A stretch of 64,000 nt of DNA from Oscillospiraceae bacterium (GTDB taxonomy: Bacteria > Bacillota > Clostridia > Oscillospirales > UBA929), in contig WRKO01000006.1 in the NCBI GenBank assembly GCA_009782215.1, positions 1-64,000 of the forward strand, in the 5' to 3' direction. The position numbers and the translations under genes were made by a program. Within the stretch, counting starts at the first letter, position 1, and every line of letters begins with the position of its first letter. A model generated the notes under the pieces. It ran no database searches. It saw nothing but the letters and a program-made list of their open reading frames with translations, and was not told where the DNA came from. Of this stretch, positions 27,201 through 34,309 are shown in pieces.

Positions 27201-28542
27201 AGAGCTGCTGGCCAAAATCGCCGAGCTGGAGGCGCTGGAGGACGAAGATCAGCCCCTGCTTCCGCCCATCCCCCCGCCGACAGAGCCTGAGCCGGAACCC
27301 GACCCCGAGCCTGAAGACCCCACTCCGGTAGAGCTTCCCCCAACGGAAGCAACCGTGGACGAAGACGGCGTAGCGTCTGCCGAGATTGATGAAAAGGAAC
27401 TCAACGACGCGATTGACGAGCTTCTGGAACTGCTGGATGACGATGAAGACGGCGTCGCCAATGAAATCGTCATCACCGTCAATCTACCGGACGACGTCAC
27501 ATTGGAAGACGTGGAAAGCGTAGAGGCCGTCATCCCGTCCGAGGCGGTTCAGCGAATGGCGGAAGAAACCACAGCCGACCTAACCGTTGTGCTGGCGGAG
27601 GTAGCCATCACCTTTGACCATACCGCCGTTGAGACAATCGCGGCGGGCGCGGGCGAAGAGGAAGAAGGCGTTGTCATCAGCGCCGCCCTCGTAGCCGCCG
27701 CGGACATTCCCGAAGAATACGCGGACATCATAGGCGACAGGCCGGTATTTGAGTTCAGCGTGACAAACGGCGGCTCGGAAATCTCCTTCTTTGGCGGCGG
27801 ATACGCCACCGTATCCATCCCGTATGAGCTGCGTGACGATGACAGAAACCCCAACGCCATCATCGTCTACTACATCAACAGCGACGGGAACCTAGTGGTT
27901 GTCCGCGGACACTACGACAGCGAAACAAAAAGCGTCATCATCAGAACCGGCCACTTCTCGCAATTCGCCATCGGCTACAACTATGTGAAATTTGACGATG
28001 TCGATGGAAGCCATCCAAACTATGACGCCATTGTGTTCATCGCGGCGCGCGAGATTACGGCAGGCATCGGCGACAACCTGTTCGGGCCGGAGTACAATTT
28101 GACCCGCGCCGAGCTGTTGGTGTTGATTATGAAAGCGTTCGGCATAGACGTCGAAGAGGGACTTGAGGACTATAAGTTTGACGACGTCGAAGGCACATGG
28201 TATGACGACTGGACGGCTACGGCCAGAAAGCTGGGCATCACAGCGGGTATAGGCGATAACCAATTCGGCGCAAACGAGGCCGTGACCCGCGAGCAGATGC
28301 TGCTGATGGTGTACAACACGCTGAAAGCCATCGGCGAACTGCCGGAAACCGAAGACGGGATAACCTTGGGTGACTTCGCCGACGCCGACAGCTTCTCGGC
28401 TTGGGTTGACGCTGACGGCAACGCGGATAAGATTGCCGCAGTCCTGTCATGGGGCGTCTACGCCGAAGCCTCCCTCAACCCGCAGGACAGCTACGAGCGC
28501 GCGCTCATGGCGCAAATGCTGTATCTCCTGCTGATTATGTAA
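18232..28542 (+). CDS. Giant SLH-anchored surface protein with two beta-helix domains (3436 aa)
   Basis: Secreted cell-surface protein, probably a polysaccharide-binding or degrading factor. The start is the ATG at 18232 (AAGGAG 9 nt upstream), not the ATG at 18205. A signal peptide ends near AFA (about base 18350). In order: lectin-like domain (to about 19140); Ig-like segment; divergent InlB-type repeat (19400-19620); beta-helix 1 (19690-21500); second lectin-like domain (21830-22650); FIVAR-like helices (23000-23220); InlB B-repeat (23225-23440); third lectin-like domain (23480-23950); FIVAR-like (23950-24160); InlB B-repeat (24165-24370); beta-helix 2 (24400-26580); three 71-residue repeats; Pro/Glu linker (27250-27350); a domain often found before SLH; and about three SLH modules (27985-28540). 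Both helices share DGG.GD.SAFDFDS and YNYTHHN.GGQ, perhaps the active or binding face. The catalytic class is unknown. Confidence 0.9.
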   Translation: MSSSKILRVSKKSLSLFLAVVMLLSCIAVTGVAPAAFADTVGALSVSLADADDVDDGKIRPVVEDDTGTLHFSLSLSEGTTPQVGAKITDLPAPGPAPLSGDVEGAVPGQWLRVYDVDASGNITGYGAVQITWDKIGNRMATHSGGSPFTTSFNLGNDTWTDYIVEWSMKLSDDASGWVSTLYLYFRRNNAGNQWYRADFQQNDNWIPFFVDNQNWGNDNYRGGWDYVPGSTDRYITYDFRLVVEGNDIALWAKTELETSYTLRSMTVNASSTAPQRNSGGVRFEIQGTSTTNITDVIVRSIRSAPTGTPVTDVTIGESGTTLSANVTPDEATVMYEWSIEDETLGSVILGTGAALLNAPLDEEITLTVLGTGTYTGTQSRIRSASSGGGGGEYTVTVTNGTSDKATADASDEVTVTAGTAAPGKVFDKWEATGITLTPQQEATNPLTFTMPAVNVSFTATYKDSDGPPSVPGGTPGTGSEEFPRPTATRTFYIDGNAATNGDGSEGSPWNTLAPIGGGGGHTVQAGDHFYIKAGSIFQGTNARITTDTNGTAAAPIVVDMYDPDDTGVKPVINGYVNATNTGTLVAINRDYWEFRNLKLTWWDGSTFDGISGTRQAFGISGGRNHVYILDCDVYNMDSNKSHTTGIGVANSGVTKDLVIAGNTFIGVSRTALRIAGGSNNNNMNWQADLSHETAMETNKTTALIKNNFFDRIGGDVFINDYTYGTVFEYNTALRACHDLPQVSTGNPGENMFSAGIWGWHSVNAIYQYNEVAYIRDGGVGDRSAFDFDSNCTGYTVFQYNYTHHNSGGQMLYCAAGRTASDNNPGSGYIQDTRIIRYNVSAFESVSCGPSDTAELTFVYNNIYYKSTPGRTNAAMNQGWDTNIYDDAARSSGEPWDDWAVSPLGHMQNMTFGNYIFNNIFYECERITINSATSFSNGGRNFTLIHTFNNNIVYNTPIYQINNTTTPVAEGVLTGSTGLIRDNILANPKFLGDIDPRNADGFAVLEALRVAHDSPAKDNGITIPAMLSFIEEQIGVANAAAGGGRWALNYAHINQRVFDYNISRSIAPTVDFFGNPVDATSNFIGIAAPEITTGLPLILDLDISPRRIVMEHDEDLTDYTDDVTVTVTGENLVGNEVLTVFGKEFSFTSGTPITIDLSDSELDLTVGLRHYASVEAADGSLMKISWMGLFQEEPPYVEPIIPGLILNLKDDAMMGTVSVKSAHEVGDPGDNLYYVLAMSEGTRPEDGANISDFPTAALLTIGAELEVPSYEDFWLRIYTANSSGLITDFASAQIKWANVGNLLHRSQPGRVVGNGQFVAIGDEEWSDYRLEFDMQRVSGSGTVNFYFHHLGTGSGSGSSWWRIPITLSNAGDWYDLGSRTPAGTERSGASGWWHSFMEDPEENLHYRIVSAGNNRGNTSTAEEWDIPAMYTRGVQFDVEPVNATRAADGSRQYSFFGSAKGNYGAAVTGITSGKTGYSIPTGTTVDLYNWSIHKDLADTYASRTPLPSTGVGIAALAAKETLFAVTPDTLQVAYEWSYEDADLGSVVLGYDWQLEVPTGVDADDVILTVAGMGTHKGTVVVNTIDIVTVEPDDPAKALAEHQLEEAITTAKGLTQNDYMAAGWSNLQTAIGVAEDILTDAANKTAGDLDDARGALELVVGALVETYTVTFNAGGGSVSPASARVRPDGTLASWPTPTNADWFTFDGWFAAASGGTALLATHVFTGNTTVFAQWEQTGEPPTITGGGPPNGNTINTWSTPGSGQWPNITIGMLDYILEFDVVFTTNNTDFNLFLRRANNTDTIPQNNNQLNIRAGRTSAARFQETGNQTFTELAQNVTHRFRLVVQDTGTSAYAVDVYVNRNGTTEWVLVGTRTATGANYRTGIELGFGFNNLTAQTISNIVAYEIGEIVTDPREELEGLVQTAEGLLQNDYMAAQWGAFTQALEAAQTLLLDALADEGALEQAYTDLDDAMKALVQTYTVTFNPQGGTVDPTTARVRPDGTLASWPTADRGTTHEFDGWFAAASGGTALPTSHVFTGNTTVHAQWTEAPSSDFPGIPLDRTEARSFYIDSIGGSDDNPGTEALPLKTLGFISTNRVLPGDKFFLKAGSIFMAQNIRPLVSGADGKPVVVDSYGSGPKPVINPQGMTPTPNEDNISLNNDRGMNGGYLAAVDLQNISYWEFRNLHISNFDPTLNNGIAHNTTQPTFNNNAGGQASATPPNNTVKRLGFVVSADNPYWDYWGQSHTGGMGSNSMPNDLTSRAGVWPLRDVINPETGKPYKDLVNYRHIYIIGCDIHDIDGNQSEKDNGGIIFLLQDEDVKYSHVRIENNSLRRINRMGLQMAYNWVHEFYFHGSDTDPHPQWANGKLTEWEMGDEADYYSNDIIIRNNFFDEIGGDGIDLTMTVGALVEYNTLYRMCHTLPTANNALGRPSDGHFSAGVWTWSSRDAMFQFNEVAFIRDGGTGDKSAFDFDSQNTGYTIYQYNYTHHNAGGQLLTCSVGREENYTMERYYLDTRIVRYNVSAYEPLAQGQSNSTTSGFLYNNVYYKSINDTRPIFDSVDPMWHIQGMGTNAGDSVLFSNYVFNNIFYEGERITIDNNTVRSHSSRNFVLHSLFTNNLIIDTPVRLRTGGSGTDLTKAALEAGGVISGANAYVDMLNGNTVMTVAEFEAAGGFVGEILPGLDARGWEHVYEVMVPETNTAAVGQGISIADVLTWIETDMTRANNAATTTPFQGDRGRLIYSELDMRPFLASTPTLPTDLNMDHLVITEDIAGNPINEVTPNIGVGIVPAAAISEADAFRSAHATVLSLTEGTVAIGNKTAVQNAQSAFDLLSGGAKALLLTEDSINAAFFTELLAKIAELEDELEVTAFKSAHATVLSLTEGTVAIGNKTAVQNAQSAFDLLSGGAKAVLLAEDSINAAFFTELLAKIAELEDEQAAAAFKSAHAAVLSLTEGTVAIGNKTAVQNAQSAYNGLSAGVKEVLLAEDSINAAFFTELLAKIAELEALEDEDQPLLPPIPPPTEPEPEPDPEPEDPTPVELPPTEATVDEDGVASAEIDEKELNDAIDELLELLDDDEDGVANEIVITVNLPDDVTLEDVESVEAVIPSEAVQRMAEETTADLTVVLAEVAITFDHTAVETIAAGAGEEEEGVVISAALVAAADIPEEYADIIGDRPVFEFSVTNGGSEISFFGGGYATVSIPYELRDDDRNPNAIIVYYINSDGNLVVVRGHYDSETKSVIIRTGHFSQFAIGYNYVKFDDVDGSHPNYDAIVFIAAREITAGIGDNLFGPEYNLTRAELLVLIMKAFGIDVEEGLEDYKFDDVEGTWYDDWTATARKLGITAGIGDNQFGANEAVTREQMLLMVYNTLKAIGELPETEDGITLGDFADADSFSAWVDADGNADKIAAVLSWGVYAEASLNPQDSYERALMAQMLYLLLIM
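26611..27249 (+). repeat. Three tandem 213-bp (71-residue) coding repeats
   Basis: Units begin at 26611, 26824 and 27037, exactly 213 bp apart, in frame. Each encodes AFKSAHATVLSLTEG followed by a helical segment ending LLAKIAELED. Long stretches are identical at the nucleotide level, which indicates recent duplication or gene conversion. They form a helical stalk between beta-helix 2 and the SLH anchor. Copy number could vary by recombination. Confidence 0.95.
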
Positions 28543-28581
28543 CCTGTTTGCCGAAAAGGCAGCCGTACGGCGCCAAAACAT

Positions 28582-28623
28582 GGAGGGGCCGACCCATAAC
28601 AAACAATAAGGGTCAGCCCCTCC
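28582..28623 (+). other. Strong intercistronic hairpin between giant surface protein and GH130 genes
   Basis: Two 14-nt arms (28582-28595 and 28610-28623) pair at 13 of 14 positions around an A-rich 14-nt loop. No T-run follows, so it is probably an RNA-processing or stability element and not a full terminator. It could separate expression of the surface-protein message from the cytoplasmic enzyme genes that follow. Confidence 0.6.
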
Positions 28624-28658
28624 CGCAATACCAAAATCAAATACTGGAGGTAAATGCC

Positions 28659-29609
28659 ATGCTGGACGCAACAAAAATTATGAAGCGCCATCCGAAAAAC
28701 CCGCTGATAACCCCGGATTGCATCCCGGGAACATATGCCGTATTCAATCCCAGCCCGGTGATGTACCAAGACAAAACAATCCTTGCGCTCTCCATTTATC
28801 CGCATGATATGAGAAAATTCGAGGCCGGCGGCATCTATATCGCGGCCAGTGACGACGGCATTCACTTCGATATCCGGCATGAGAAGCCCTTTATCGACAT
28901 TTCGTCATGCGAATACCCGTTCAGCCTCATCAAAGGGATCTTCATAGACTGCCGCATTACCAAAATCGAAGATACTTACTATATCCTGACGCCAATGAGC
29001 ATAGACGGGGAAGGCCCCTTCGCCGTGATGGGGTCGACGAAAGATTTTGAAACCTATACCCCGATTGAAATCGTTTCCCTCCCATCCAACAGAGGGTCGT
29101 CTCTGTTCCCAGAGAAAATCAACGGCCAATATTATCGCCTTGAGCGCCCGACCGCGGATTCCAATCATCCGGGCTCCATATGGATATCCTCCTCCCCCGA
29201 TTTAATCCACTGGGGATGCTATAGACCCATTCTGCAGCCCGGCTACAGTATTTGGAACATCATCAAGATTGGGCCGACGCCGCCGATTAAAACAAAAGAC
29301 GGCTGGCTGGTGGTTATTCACGGCGTGACGTCTTGGATGCACAGCGACTATCATTATCACATCGGCGCGGTTCTGCTGGATTTAGAGAACCCCAATAAGG
29401 TGATTGGCCGCACGCGCAGCTATTTGCTCGCGCCTGAAACGGACTATGAAATCAATGGTATCGTCGATAACGTATGCTTCCCCTGCGGGGCGATTGGCGA
29501 CCTTGAAAAAGACGAGCTGAGGATTTACTACGGCGGGGCTGATAAATGCATTTGCTTGGCTGCCGGCGCATTAAGCGAAGTGGTTGAGGCCTGCAAGCGT
29601 GAGCTATAG
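28659..29609 (+). CDS. GH130-family glycoside phosphorylase/hydrolase
   Basis: Five-bladed beta-propeller enzyme of family GH130, whose members phosphorolyse or hydrolyse beta-linked manno-oligosaccharides and related glycans. Blade-type motifs seen are FNPSPVMYQDK, GIYIAASDDGIHF, DCRITKIEDTYYILTP, GSSLFPEKINGQYYRLERP, GSIWISSSPDLIHWG and a closing LRIYYGGADKCICLA. Start is ATG at 28659 (GGAGG 8 nt upstream); the frame stays open further upstream into the SLH gene but without a site. At 316 residues it has usual family length, and no signal peptide means cytoplasmic action on imported sugars. Whether it is a phosphorylase or a hydrolase depends on phosphate-binding residues I cannot resolve. 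Confidence 0.85.
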   Translation: MLDATKIMKRHPKNPLITPDCIPGTYAVFNPSPVMYQDKTILALSIYPHDMRKFEAGGIYIAASDDGIHFDIRHEKPFIDISSCEYPFSLIKGIFIDCRITKIEDTYYILTPMSIDGEGPFAVMGSTKDFETYTPIEIVSLPSNRGSSLFPEKINGQYYRLERPTADSNHPGSIWISSSPDLIHWGCYRPILQPGYSIWNIIKIGPTPPIKTKDGWLVVIHGVTSWMHSDYHYHIGAVLLDLENPNKVIGRTRSYLLAPETDYEINGIVDNVCFPCGAIGDLEKDELRIYYGGADKCICLAAGALSEVVEACKREL

Positions 29610-29665
29610 GGGTTATCGCAAAGGAAGAGCGAACGGGTTCGTCAAAATATCGGGAGGGTTATACG

Positions 29666-31144
29666 ATGCCGCTTGAATTGTTGATGGGCGTTGATATCGG
29701 CACCACGAACACGCGCTGCGTCCTCTACTCCCCAAACGCCGAGCCGGTTGCCGTGAGTATGTGCGGTTCACAGGAAGCGCTGGCCGAAGATGGCTCTGTT
29801 GACGGAGATTTGCTTTTTGCCGCCGTGCTGCGTGTATGCCGGGAAGTGCTGGAAAAACCGGAGAAACCCTTTCATCTGCACGGGATCGCGGTTGCCTGTG
29901 TAGGCACAAGGCATATCCTTGTGGATAAAGATAACCGGCAAATCCGCTTGCATCCACGCCGTGATGCCGTTATGGACACCTTCAACAAGTTTATGGAAAA
30001 CCGGGACTCTGCCGATTACTTTAATACAACAGGTTACCCGCCGATTCCAGATTTCCCGGGGTTCTTGCTTTCAGCGGCGGCACGGAACGGCGAAAGCAAG
30101 AGCGTGGACGCCATGCTTTCGGTGGCGGACTATGTAAACCTGCGCTTGACGGGGATTCGGAGCAGGGAATACAGCACCGCGTGTTCAATGGCGTTATGGA
30201 ATCATAAAGCGGATGACTGGTGGGACGACATACTGCGTTTTGCGGAGATTGACCGGCGTGTGCTTGGGTCGCCGACGGACAGCGCAAAACCGATTGGCCC
30301 TGTTTTAAGCAGCATTTGTGCCGCCGCCGGAATCCCGGAGGGAACGATGGTATATACGGGCGGCCATGATTTTCTGTGCGCTTCCGTTGCCGGAAACTGC
30401 CGGAACGATTTTTTGAATATGTGCGGCACCTATGACCTGATTGTTTCATTTCAAGATAAGCCCTTCCAAAAAAGCCCGGGCGACTTGACCCATTGCTACG
30501 CGGACAGGCACATGATTCCCGGCAGGTTCAGCTTGCAGTATGAATCGGCCGGGGCCGGGCAGACGGAATTGCTTAGGAAACATTTTTTCCGCGCCTCAAA
30601 CGCCGAATGGGATGTGTGCTTTGCTAAAATGAACGCCTCGGCGTATATCGCTCCGGGAAAAACGCTGTTCATACCAAACGCGAAGGGCGAGTTTTTCCGT
30701 TCAGACAAGACCTTCGTGAAGACGGTTGGATTGCGCGGCGGCGCCAGCCGGCCGGTCCTGCTGAGTGCCATGATTGAGTCTCTGTCGTATAAAGCCCGCC
30801 GGATGCTGGAACGCCAGCAAAAAGCCTTGGGCACAAACGCAGCCCGGCTGATGATGCTCGGCGGCGGCAGCAGAAGCTCCCGATGGGCGCAGATAAGGGC
30901 GAACATCTTCGGGATTCCGGTGATTGTTCCCAGAGTTTTGGAAGCGACCGCGCTTGGCGCCGCCTTGATGGCCGGTATCGGCGCATCCGTCTATACGGGG
31001 TTTGAAGACGCCATGAGGCAAGCGGCTTTGCGGGGGACGACGGTATACGAGCCGGATTTGAAAATGACGGAGCAATACGCTGAAATATATAAGACGTATC
31101 TTAAAGAGTACGGCATGGAATATGCCGAATATGGACGGCCATGA
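29666..31144 (+). CDS. FGGY-family carbohydrate kinase
   Basis: ATP-dependent sugar kinase of the xylulokinase/gluconokinase superfamily. It opens with the phosphate-binding segment MGVDIGTTNTRCVLYSP and has the C-terminal nucleotide-binding stretch MLGGGSRSSRWAQIRANIFG followed by EATALGAALMAG. At 492 residues it has normal length. GGGAGG precedes the ATG. It is 13 nt upstream of the GH4 gene and in one operon with AgaS-like and GatZ-like proteins. A ketose such as tagatose or fructose is therefore an attractive substrate, which is inference from context alone. Confidence 0.9.
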   Translation: MPLELLMGVDIGTTNTRCVLYSPNAEPVAVSMCGSQEALAEDGSVDGDLLFAAVLRVCREVLEKPEKPFHLHGIAVACVGTRHILVDKDNRQIRLHPRRDAVMDTFNKFMENRDSADYFNTTGYPPIPDFPGFLLSAAARNGESKSVDAMLSVADYVNLRLTGIRSREYSTACSMALWNHKADDWWDDILRFAEIDRRVLGSPTDSAKPIGPVLSSICAAAGIPEGTMVYTGGHDFLCASVAGNCRNDFLNMCGTYDLIVSFQDKPFQKSPGDLTHCYADRHMIPGRFSLQYESAGAGQTELLRKHFFRASNAEWDVCFAKMNASAYIAPGKTLFIPNAKGEFFRSDKTFVKTVGLRGGASRPVLLSAMIESLSYKARRMLERQQKALGTNAARLMMLGGGSRSSRWAQIRANIFGIPVIVPRVLEATALGAALMAGIGASVYTGFEDAMRQAALRGTTVYEPDLKMTEQYAEIYKTYLKEYGMEYAEYGRP

Positions 31145-31157
31145 AGGGGGATTGACC

Positions 31158-32432
31158 ATGTCAGACGCTTTGAAAATCGGCGTTATTGGGGGCGGAAGCC
31201 TTTTCACGCCGGAGCTTGTAGAGCTCTTTGCGTCAAACACCGGCATAACCGGCCCGGTTGAAATCAAGCTGATGGATACCGACAGGGAGCGGGTGCGCGT
31301 TGTCGGAGGGTTTTGCGAAAGAATCCTGAAAAGGGCAGGCCGCCCCCTTACCCTTACATATGCGGATACATATGCGGACGCGGTAAAAGGCTCCGACTTT
31401 ATCCTCATACAATTCCGCGTGGGCGGCGAAAAAAGCCGGGTGGGCGACGACAGGCTGGGGTTAAAATATAAGATACCGTTTGTAGAAACCGTCACGGTTT
31501 GCGGGCTAGCTTCTTTTTTGCGCACATATTACCAAATGGAGATGATCGCTGAACTGGTCGGGAAATACGCCCCCAATGCTTGGGTGATGAATTTTTCCAA
31601 TCCCTCCGGGATGCTGACCGAGGCGCTGTATAAACTGGGATGCAAGAAGACAGTCGGCATTTGCAACGGCTCCCTGAGCCTGCTGGAGGGTCTGGCGAAA
31701 AAGCTGGGCGCAAAGCCGCAGGATATGTTTATGAACTGGCGCGGCTTGAACCATCTCACGATCGTAGACTATATCTCATATAAAGGCGAAAACGTCTATG
31801 ACCAAGTCGTCGAACAGCTTGGCGAAGAGAGCGATGAACTGACTCCGTTTCCTAAAAGGCTGATACAAAATCTTGGCTTCATACCCAATCCTTATTTGCG
31901 GTTTAACTATCTGAAGGAAGAAGCAACCGATAGGCTGCAAAAAGAAGAAAAAACGCGCGCGGAGACAGTTTGCGAGGTAAACGCGGAGCTTTTAGACATA
32001 TACAAGGATGAAACATTAGATACCTTGCCCGAACTGCTGAAACGGCGGGGAGGCTTTGGCTACGCGTATTCGGTTGTCAATTTGATTCGAGGGATGGTCG
32101 CGAATGAGCGGACAATCCATTACGCGCAAATACCAAACATATCGCTGTTCCGCGATTTGCCTCCCGACGCTTTTGTGGAAGTCCCCGTGCTGTCTATGGA
32201 AAACGAGGTGCGGGCCATTCAAGTGGAAGACCTCCCGGAGGTGGTGAAACCGCTCATTATTTCAATGAAAAAATATGAGCAGTTGCTGATTGATGCCGCG
32301 ATGAACCGGAGCCGCCGGGGAATGTATAACGCCATGCTCGCCAATCCCCTGTTTGGTTCCGACTGCCTGTCGAAACCCCTTTTGGAGGATGTGCTTTCCA
32401 TGAACCGCGCGTTTTTGCCTGAGATTAACTGA
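31158..32432 (+). CDS. GH4-family NAD-dependent glycosidase (6-phospho-beta-glucosidase-like)
   Basis: GH4 enzymes cleave (phospho)glycosides by an NAD+ and divalent-metal redox-elimination mechanism. Seen: the Rossmann motif IGVIGGGSLFTPEL at the N terminus, NFSNPSG (family NFTNPSG), the metal-binding cysteine in VGICNG, and the metal-binding histidine in WRGLNHL; the last resembles phospho-beta-glucosidase members more than alpha-galactosidases. Start is ATG 31158 with AAGGGGG upstream; upstream in-frame codons overlap the kinase gene. No PTS is present in the window, so the substrate may be a non-phosphorylated or kinase-generated glycoside. Confidence 0.9.
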   Translation: MSDALKIGVIGGGSLFTPELVELFASNTGITGPVEIKLMDTDRERVRVVGGFCERILKRAGRPLTLTYADTYADAVKGSDFILIQFRVGGEKSRVGDDRLGLKYKIPFVETVTVCGLASFLRTYYQMEMIAELVGKYAPNAWVMNFSNPSGMLTEALYKLGCKKTVGICNGSLSLLEGLAKKLGAKPQDMFMNWRGLNHLTIVDYISYKGENVYDQVVEQLGEESDELTPFPKRLIQNLGFIPNPYLRFNYLKEEATDRLQKEEKTRAETVCEVNAELLDIYKDETLDTLPELLKRRGGFGYAYSVVNLIRGMVANERTIHYAQIPNISLFRDLPPDAFVEVPVLSMENEVRAIQVEDLPEVVKPLIISMKKYEQLLIDAAMNRSRRGMYNAMLANPLFGSDCLSKPLLEDVLSMNRAFLPEIN

Positions 32433-32479
32433 TTAAATATATTGCATCTAACGGTAATGAAGTAAAGAGAGGGAAAACA

Positions 32480-33661
32480 ATGTGCAGCGATAAAAGGTTT
32501 TTTGGACAGGAAGACGCTTACTTCGAGGAAAAATCCTGCATACTCACGAGTGCCGAAATAGCGGGGCAGCCTACACTGTGGAAACGGCTGGCAGAGGAGC
32601 TGCAAGCCAAAAAAACAATGATTTTAGACTTTCTTCATAAAATCGGCGATTTACGAGAGCTAAGGATTGTCTTAACGGGCGCCGGAAGCTCCGCCTTTGT
32701 CGGGGAAGCGCTGGCGGGTTTTGCCGCCTTGAGCGCCGGCTTGGCCTGCGAAGCGATACACACAACAGATATTGTGTCCGCCCCCGAAACCGTGTTGTTT
32801 CCTGAAAAACCCACCCTCCTGATTTCGTTCGCCCGATCGGGCAACAGCCCTGAATCAGTGGGGGCGGTTCAATACGCGCGGAGCAGGGTGAAGAACCTGT
32901 TTGAAATAGCGGTTGTTTGTGACGGAACCAGCGAATTATACCATACCACGCTGGAATCAAAAAACAGTCTCGCTCTGGTGATGCCGGAGGGCTCCTGCGA
33001 TAAAGGGTTTGCCATGACCTCAAGCGTCACCTGTATGCTGCTGGCAGGATACGCGGTACTTAACCCGTCAGAGATAGACCGTCTCGCGCGGGATATACAT
33101 ATCCTTTCGGAGAACGTCGCAAGGAGCGGTTCGGACTTATCGGAAAAAGCGTTGGAAATCGCCAAAAAACCTTTCGACAGAGCGGTGTATTTGGGCAGCG
33201 GGGCGTATAAAGGGCTGGTTCACGAGGGCGCGCTTAAAATGATGGAGCTGTCCAATGGGGCTGTTGCCGCGAGTTATGACAGCGCGGCGGGATTCCGGCA
33301 TGGCCCCAAAACGGTGATTAAGAGCAATACCATCACATTTCACCTGATTTCTAATAATCCCTTCACCGCGAAATATGATATCGACTTATTGAATGAGCTG
33401 TACCGCGAACGCGATACAAACCGTGTCTTTGCCTGCTGTCCAGACTCGGCGGATACCCTCAAAGCCGACGGTGTGCTTGTCGTCCCTTCCGGCGGCTACA
33501 GCGTTGCGGCCGACCTTTGCGCAGGGATTCACGCGCTGGTATTCTTTCAAACCCTGTCTATGTACAAATCGTTGGAATTAGGCGTCCCCACCGACAACCC
33601 CTCCCCCGGGGGACAGGTAAACCGTGTGGTCAAGGGCGTGACCGTATATCCCCTTGTATGA
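32480..33661 (+). CDS. agaS: SIS-domain sugar isomerase/deaminase, AgaS type
   Basis: Two sugar-isomerase domains as in AgaS and GlmS. Domain 1 has the phosphate-binding segment LTGAGSSAFVGEAL and SFARSGNSPESV; domain 2 has YLGSGAYKGLVHEGALKMMEL and the GPKTVIKSNT loop. At 393 residues it matches AgaS, which converts galactosamine-6-phosphate to tagatose-6-phosphate with release of ammonia. A GatZ-family gene downstream fits that product. It overlaps the HAD gene by 4 nt. Assignment as galactosamine-6-phosphate deaminase is by family and context; other phosphosugars remain possible. Confidence 0.85.
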   Translation: MCSDKRFFGQEDAYFEEKSCILTSAEIAGQPTLWKRLAEELQAKKTMILDFLHKIGDLRELRIVLTGAGSSAFVGEALAGFAALSAGLACEAIHTTDIVSAPETVLFPEKPTLLISFARSGNSPESVGAVQYARSRVKNLFEIAVVCDGTSELYHTTLESKNSLALVMPEGSCDKGFAMTSSVTCMLLAGYAVLNPSEIDRLARDIHILSENVARSGSDLSEKALEIAKKPFDRAVYLGSGAYKGLVHEGALKMMELSNGAVAASYDSAAGFRHGPKTVIKSNTITFHLISNNPFTAKYDIDLLNELYRERDTNRVFACCPDSADTLKADGVLVVPSGGYSVAADLCAGIHALVFFQTLSMYKSLELGVPTDNPSPGGQVNRVVKGVTVYPLV

Positions 33662-34284
33662 TTCACACCGTTATTTTTGACGTAGACGGAACCCTTGCCG
33701 ACTCGGCTGTACTGACCGTCGCCGCGCTTGCCCGTTTCGCGCCGGAGTATGGGCTTCCCGTACCGGCGAAGGATGCGGTGAAAAGAGCTACAGGGTATCA
33801 AAACCCCGAATTCTATTATAGATTATTTCCAGACGCGCCCAGAGATATTGTAGATATTGTAGGCGCTTTGGTTGAGCAAGAGGAGCTGCGGCTGCTGCCG
33901 TCCGTCAGCGGCAGCCTCCTGTTTAAGGATTGCCGCGAACTGTTGGAAGGCTTGAGGAAGAGGGGCGTTCGTCTATATATTGCCAGCACCGGCAGCTATG
34001 AGCATATCCACTCAATCCTTGCCGTAACAGGCATCGCCGGCTTGTTCGAGCAAGTCTGCTGCGGCCGTCCCGATAAAGTTGAAATGCTGCGGGAACTGAG
34101 TCGGGAAGGCGGCAAAGACGGGTATATCATGGTGGGGGATATGAAGAAAGACTGTGATGGCGCGCGCGCCAATGGAATGACCTCCGTGGGGGCCTGCTGG
34201 GGATACTGCTTGCGGGAACAGACCGCTTTCGACCTATACGCCGGCAGTCCGCCGGAGCTGTTGAAAATGATGGATACCTTATGA
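33658..34284 (+). CDS. HAD-superfamily hydrolase (beta-phosphoglucomutase/phosphatase-like)
   Basis: Small HAD phosphatase. The nucleophile motif is FDVDGTLADS at residues 7-16, motif II is LYIASTG, and the acidic motif is IMVGDMKKDCDGA, with a helical cap domain between motifs I and II. The start ATG at 33658 overlaps the AgaS stop by 4 nt, so translation is coupled; the frame is open upstream but inside agaS. It probably dephosphorylates a sugar phosphate of this pathway. Replacement of the usual D in motif IV (GD-x3-D) is not seen, so it should be active. Confidence 0.88.
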   Translation: MIHTVIFDVDGTLADSAVLTVAALARFAPEYGLPVPAKDAVKRATGYQNPEFYYRLFPDAPRDIVDIVGALVEQEELRLLPSVSGSLLFKDCRELLEGLRKRGVRLYIASTGSYEHIHSILAVTGIAGLFEQVCCGRPDKVEMLRELSREGGKDGYIMVGDMKKDCDGARANGMTSVGACWGYCLREQTAFDLYAGSPPELLKMMDTL

Positions 34285-34309
34285 TTCCGATAGCAGGGAG
34301 GAGGATGTT

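Noticed and set aside
19837-27533. Long open frames on the minus strand inside the giant surface-protein gene
   Set aside because: They are shadows of GC-rich coding sequence: no ribosome binding sites, and compositions (Ser, Ala or Arg/His rich) with no recognisable domain.
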